Of a stretch of DNA of 64,000 nt, positions 59,050 to 64,000 are shown piece by piece; position 1 is the stretch's first letter, and each line of letters begins with the position of its first letter. The notes below the pieces were generated by a model. It was not told where the DNA came from. It made no database searches and saw only the letters and a program-made list of their open reading frames with translations. A program made the position numbers and the translations under genes. This DNA is from Allacma fusca (taxonomy: Eukaryota > Arthropoda > Collembola > Symphypleona > Sminthuridae): positions 28,086,001 to 28,150,000 of the forward strand of contig OX359246.1 of assembly GCA_947179485.1 (NCBI GenBank), written 5' to 3'.

Positions 59050-61351
59050 TGCAGTACATGAAAGAGTCGAATTATGTGCATTTCTCCCAATTAATCAAAC
59101 AGTGCGATTGTGTTTTTACAATTCCAACGGAGATATACTCCCACACTCAACCACCTATCATCCATGGTCCGGTGTCGGAGCCCGCCACATAAGTTACGAG
59201 AAGTGGACTGAAGGAGGATTACCCACTAATTTCACCAACACAGTAAGAGACGAAATTAATTTCAAAATAGAGCTTATTAAGGAAAATGCTCGCATATTCA
59301 GTCAGAAACAAAGTGAGCAGGTTCAACCTACTCCCTTGCGGCACGTGCCATGCACACCAGCCCCCATGTTTACTCACCTTCCTATGAATATGGCTACTAC
59401 TATAACTCCCATTTTTCCTTCTTCCACTCATACAAATCCTTCAGCCCAACATATCACACAAGAACATACTTATGCGACTCCTTATTCTCACTCCACCCAA
59501 ACCATATATGAATTTGTCCCTGACAATGGGAATAATTACCAACAGCAGGAGGTAACTCAAAATATTCCGGTAATGCATATACCTGATAGGGATATGGCCT
59601 CCACTCACTCTTCATTATCTCTCAGCAGGGTAGGAGCTAATCTATCTGAAGCTTCAGACCTTTCCTCAATTCCTACTTCCTCTATCAGTCACCCTTCCCG
59701 AATAAGCCAGACTTATTTCAGGCAACGAACTGACAGTGGATGTCCATTAGGTCCATCCTCAAATACCTATCCTACTATAGCCATTATTAACAATCAAGTT
59801 ACAACAGGCCCCACTACGATAGAAACCATTACTGAAGAGGACGAGAACACTGAAGTAAACCAAATTCCCATTAATGAAGTAATTAACACCATTAACTCAG
59901 AATATGCAGATAATTCAAGAAGTAATGAAAATATTGACGTAGTCAATACAGACGACAGTAACACACTAGAAGAAGAATTCAAAATCCTTCTAGAACAATT
60001 ATTTCAAGCAGCTCAAGACGCCACAAGAACTTACAATAAGTTGACTACTGACCATAACACCTTGTTACAAGCAGGAGACATTGTAAAGGCCAACGCTCTT
60101 CTCCCCAAGATTAAGGTTTGCGAAGAATTCCATATTAAGACTTGGGCAAACTTCAAGAGGAGAGAAATTGAATACAGACGCATATATCCCGGAAAGAAAC
60201 TCACATTTGACCATAGCCTTGTAGCTTTCCGACAGCAAGGAGCTCAACATCAACAGCAACTCCCCATAAACACTCGCACAAGGTTCATTAACCTGGACGA
60301 GTATAATAGACTCCTCAACATCCCCGAAACACCCTTAAAACTTTTGCCTATCACTCAGCAGGAAATAGAAATTACCCTTGTTAGAGAGTTTAGACCATCA
60401 GAAATAAACAACATACATTTCCCAGCAGGCTATAAAACCACTATACCCCTTAAGCAAAAGTTTGAGAAATTCATTGCAGACAATGGAGCCCCTGTTTTTG
60501 TTCAACAAAATCTCAATGTAGAGAGAAAACTACTAGCTCAGCTCACAACATATGCGTTAGGGAATGAACTATCCCCCTGTAGACTTGCTTCAGTATCATG
60601 CTTAGAAGACGTGCAGATATGTACGATACAAGAGCTATATCAAGTCATTGATATACACTTTTTCCACCAGTACAAACATATATTTGCACCTCACGTGGAC
60701 TTAGACGCCCACCGGCTGCGAGTTATTAATAGACAACCCACGCAAATAAACTTTAAGCACAGTAGGCATCAGACTATCAGACGCACCAACACGGCTATAG
60801 AATTAGCTAAAGCTCAACGGAACTTACCCCCTACCACAGCTAAAGCCGCAGGTGACACGATGGAAATAGATTCAAACCCTTCAACATCAGGTTCAGGAGG
60901 AGGCTCCAACCTAGGAATAATCCCCTTACTTTCAATGTGTACTATTGTTAGCCTCACATTGGAAGGTGCAGCTGAAAATACTCCAGCACTACCATTCATG
61001 CTGCCAGTACTTTCTAATCCCTCTGCCCAGAAGTTTATTTCCACCCATACGCAGTCAGGAATAGACCAGATTTTTAACATGGACTTTAGTAAGTTCAGAG
61101 TCGCCAGTAAGACCCCCGCTGACTCAACTACTACCGAAGAAACCACTCCCCTTCTAAAAGAAAAGGAATACTCCACCACCCGAGGTTCGAGTACCCGAAG
61201 CAGCATTGCTCACAATGCAGCCGACTCCAACTCCCCTTTTCTAACACGAGTCTTTAGGTACTTTCGTACGTTACTTGGTCCCTCCAATCAGAAGAGAGCA
61301 GAGTCACCCTCTCACTCCCTTCTGGAGTATAAATATTCGGAGAGCGACTGA
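58964..61351 (+). CDS. Third ORF of the retroelement, 795 aa, function unknown
   Basis: It starts at an ATG inside pol in the +1 frame (86-nt overlap). The position after pol is that of env in retroviruses and errantiviruses. However, I see no signal peptide, no furin-type site and no convincing membrane anchor; one weak hydrophobic stretch is at ~651-665 (GIIPLLSMCTIV). The first ~110 residues look folded (Cys/Trp containing). Residues ~115-320 are Ser/Thr/Pro-rich and probably disordered. Residues ~330-410 are predicted helical and charged (LEEEFKILLEQLFQAAQDA). A second folded-looking part spans ~450-600, then a disordered tail. It could be an accessory or structural protein rather than an envelope. 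Confidence 0.75.
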   Translation: MEKRRRPTVEGPRARTTDFADPYHRRCYSAVHERVELCAFLPINQTVRLCFYNSNGDILPHSTTYHPWSGVGARHISYEKWTEGGLPTNFTNTVRDEINFKIELIKENARIFSQKQSEQVQPTPLRHVPCTPAPMFTHLPMNMATTITPIFPSSTHTNPSAQHITQEHTYATPYSHSTQTIYEFVPDNGNNYQQQEVTQNIPVMHIPDRDMASTHSSLSLSRVGANLSEASDLSSIPTSSISHPSRISQTYFRQRTDSGCPLGPSSNTYPTIAIINNQVTTGPTTIETITEEDENTEVNQIPINEVINTINSEYADNSRSNENIDVVNTDDSNTLEEEFKILLEQLFQAAQDATRTYNKLTTDHNTLLQAGDIVKANALLPKIKVCEEFHIKTWANFKRREIEYRRIYPGKKLTFDHSLVAFRQQGAQHQQQLPINTRTRFINLDEYNRLLNIPETPLKLLPITQQEIEITLVREFRPSEINNIHFPAGYKTTIPLKQKFEKFIADNGAPVFVQQNLNVERKLLAQLTTYALGNELSPCRLASVSCLEDVQICTIQELYQVIDIHFFHQYKHIFAPHVDLDAHRLRVINRQPTQINFKHSRHQTIRRTNTAIELAKAQRNLPPTTAKAAGDTMEIDSNPSTSGSGGGSNLGIIPLLSMCTIVSLTLEGAAENTPALPFMLPVLSNPSAQKFISTHTQSGIDQIFNMDFSKFRVASKTPADSTTTEETTPLLKEKEYSTTRGSSTRSSIAHNAADSNSPFLTRVFRYFRTLLGPSNQKRAESPSHSLLEYKYSESD

Positions 61352-64000
61352 AGGAAGCATCAGTTCGCTTGAGCTGATCAACCCTCCAACTCTATTCGAA
61401 CTTCTCTCTTGCTCTTCAAATTAAAAAATTTTATTTTTGACTTCAGTCTTAAACACTTAGAGACTCTCTCTGAACTTTGAATACTTCTTAAACTTTTCTT
61501 TAAAGTTTACATATTTATTAAGAAATCAAGTTTACTTTAACTTCTATTAACGTTGAGTGCAAGTATATTAAAACACGTATATCATTATCATTAGTTAAGT
61601 GCCTACATAAATCTAAATAGACTTATTCTAAACTGTTACTTTTACTGTTGCTAGACATGTCTAAACTATCGCAACAATCAGTTCCCCTCTCCTAATCTAC
61701 GAAACTTGAAAGTTTTACAATTCCCATCAACTCTGTGAAACCAAAACAAACTCTGGTCTTCTCTCATCTTTTGACTCTTCTTCAAGTTTGAATTTCATCA
61801 ACTCGGTGGAAAACTTGAACATTTTTAGTTTCACTAACTACTGCCATCCAAGCTGTTAAGTATTACCTTACGAATTGTTCTTTTGTCAACACACCATTAT
61901 CTTTCTGTCAACGTGGAAACACTCTGAGAATTTTTTAAATAAGATACGCCAAAGTATAAGATTCCACTTTTGCCTGTTATGCCATTAACTTTTGATGACC
62001 TAAGACTTTTCCTTGTTCATTTCGCAACTGGATAAAAGATTTACTCCAAACTGTAACTTCTACAGGTTCAATCTACTCCATAGAACACTAACTCTTTAAC
62101 GTTTCTCAATTTCCGTCTACTCCGGCTTGTAATATCCTTCCTCTCTCCTTTGAATGTAAGATTTACTAAACATTGACGGAGAACACAAACACTAGTATTT
62201 TTCTTACAAATCCTCAAACTGAGAGGACAACCTTTTTCTCTTGTGTGTGAGTTAGCGACTTGAACCATTTACAAGTTCTGCGTTAAAGTGCTTCGCCCTC
62301 AAACAACGGCAATTAGTACTTTTTCATATTAGACGGCAATCTGCAATACCAGGGAAACCACAAGTTTACAAGGGAGAAAATTACAAGTCTACAAGGAAGA
62401 AGACCAAAATCACTGGGACATTCTCACTTCAGTCTTCAAGTGACTCAATCACGGAAATTGCAAAGCAGCCTTTGAAAAGGATCACCATCACTCCTACATC
62501 GTAAGAAGCCGCTTATTCCGGAAGAATTCTCAGTGACATGACCTGAACTTGTGTGCAAACTCACCCGAACATCCGATTCCCTGATTCCCGAAGATCAAGC
62601 AAAAGTGTCGTACAAAAACCGTATCTATCCAGAAAAATCTAAAAGGATTTCTCACTGTAAGATCGTATCTTTTCATTTTTCATTTTTCATTCTTATTTCA
62701 ATTTTGCTCGAGTTATTAGGGGCAAAATTCTCATTCTTCCTTTACTTCCCTATATACTTTCAGGGAAACAGAATTATTCTTCACCTCTAGTATATTAAAA
62801 TATCGAATGAAAGTATATCATTAAAATGAATGTATAACATAAATATGTGTGTCTAAAAGTGCAAAACTAACATTGTGAATGTTTGTCGTATGGTTATGGG
62901 ATTAGAATATTTGTTTGTATATGTCTTATGAATGTTTTGTCTCAACTCTCCCCATAAACTAGATTCCCTTATCTATAAGAATTTGGTATGGTAAAAGACG
63001 GGAAATAAGTGTCTTTAACGCTTCTATTTAATTTCCCTCTAAGGTATCTTAACACTCCCCATTATTTCTCCTTCAAAAAGTTGTAACTTTCCTATCCACC
63101 CAAAAACCTCTTAACGCTTTTTCTTGTATTATCCAAAATGTGTATTGGAGTATAACACTCCGGATGTAAACCATGTATTGAAGTCTCACTCCTCGTGAAA
63201 CCATTAAAACCCTCACCCAAAAATCCTGTGTAACATAAAAATTAATATTCTTAATATAACAATCTCGTATTAATCAACAATTAAGATATTAATCGCATGA
63301 AGCATATTAAGACTAGCAACGGGTTATAACGTTGCTGTATCAACATCATTTGAGGGGTAATTTTAAGTAGCTTCATAATACATGAACCATCAATAGAGCA
63401 AGAACAATACCGAGAACTCAGCCTCTGAAATATCTTTCTCGCAACCCTAATTTCATCTCGACATTTATGACTAAGGAAAACTTTATTTTCAAATTCAGTC
63501 AGAATTTTAAGAAATATCTACCTTCAGCTTAGCCATTTGTCTGCTAAGTCGCTCAATATCTTTTTCCAATTTTCCAACTTGATACTTTCAAAGGGAAAAT
63601 TGTCCTCGCAATTTTTATGACTGTTGTTAATATTCAAACAACTCAGAATACTCCACAAAAATTTTTCCAGTTGAACTTTTTAGCATCAATCATCGAAGAA
63701 AATTTAAGGGATTTGGAATCGATGATTAGCTCAAATTCAAGTTTGAATTTATGGGATTTGCGTATATAATAACTCAGTTTCAATCTTGACACGTGAACTG
63801 TTAGGGTTTTAACTGTGTTACCAACAGTAATGTTCCCTGAGACTTTAACATAAAAATTATGAAAGGCAAGCAAAACTTTGCATTTTGGGACTGGAATTTC
63901 TGAATCAGTTTTGGAATCCCGATCCTCAGGAATGTATTTTCATCATAATTGTCTTCCTGAAAATAACATTTGAATAGCTCCCTGATAGGTTTTTCTTTTC
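61352..64000 (+). other. 3' non-coding part of the retroelement or flank; 3' LTR not found
   Basis: Unlike its AT-rich surroundings the first 1.4 kb has a CT-rich strand bias (runs such as CTTCTCTCTTGCTCTTC), as in the leader, which suggests it belongs to the element. I compared it by eye with 44894-46281 and saw no copy of the LTR, its TATA region or its TTCAACA end. The purine tracts near 62365-62405 are not followed by an LTR start. Small ORFs (62551-62790, 63643-63873 minus) have no recognisable domain. Where the element ends cannot be told. Confidence 0.5.

Noticed and set aside
58964..61351. Calling ORF3 an envelope gene
   Set aside because: No signal peptide, cleavage site or membrane anchor is visible; position alone is not enough.
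61352..64000. A 3' LTR inside the window
   Set aside because: No stretch resembling 44894-46281, its TATA region or its TTCAACA end was found by eye; a self-alignment would settle it.
1..64000. tRNA or rRNA genes
   Set aside because: No sequence with convincing A and B boxes plus cloverleaf, and no rRNA-like stretch, was noticed on either strand.

Overview
The window looks like AT-rich nuclear DNA of an arthropod (protostome). Ionotropic receptors (IRs), the protostome chemosensory branch of the glutamate-receptor superfamily, are the only recognisable host genes. Their introns are short (about 80-300 nt) with GT-AG borders. The species cannot be fixed from this sequence; a hexapod with expanded IR arrays is my guess.

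Layout. (1) 1-14 kb is a repeat-rich flank. It holds a broken IR gene at 1053-1942, a 5' IR fragment at 10084-10455, a tandem Helitron-like repeat at 4594-9594, and several nested inverted-repeat elements with 8-bp target duplications. (2) 14368-17185, minus strand, is an intact 9-exon IR of conserved architecture (689 codons, all splice phases agree). (3) 18.0-22.5 kb is a diverged tandem duplication lying upstream of the main array. (4) 23.0-44.2 kb, plus strand, is a head-to-tail array of five divergent IR genes, each with three exons: about 1470 nt, then exactly 181 nt, then 300-400 nt. Three are intact (23039, 33654, 37318), one has a single-base frameshift (29738), and one (42380) has lost its last exon from view because its second intron holds a foldback element and then a very large LTR retrotransposon. 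(5) About 44.9 kb to beyond the right edge is that retrotransposon. It has a 5' LTR ending at 46281, a primer-binding site matching the 3' end of tRNA-Val, a leader of 5.7 kb with repeats and a cluster of tiny ORFs (several with one membrane segment), a 931-aa Gag, a 1396-aa Pol (protease, RT, RNase H, integrase) and a third 795-aa ORF. The 3' LTR is not in the window.

Two things stand out. First, Gag and Pol are in the same frame, separated by one UAG. A perfect 8-bp hairpin starts 7 nt downstream, the layout expected for stop-codon readthrough. Second, at least nine inverted-repeat elements from several unrelated TIR families, eight of them with an 8-bp or near-8-bp target duplication, share one design: most of the interior is a low-complexity array of a short motif that begins at or beside the TIR. 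No transposase gene was seen. Exon and element borders were worked out by eye; homology calls rest on motifs, not on database searches.
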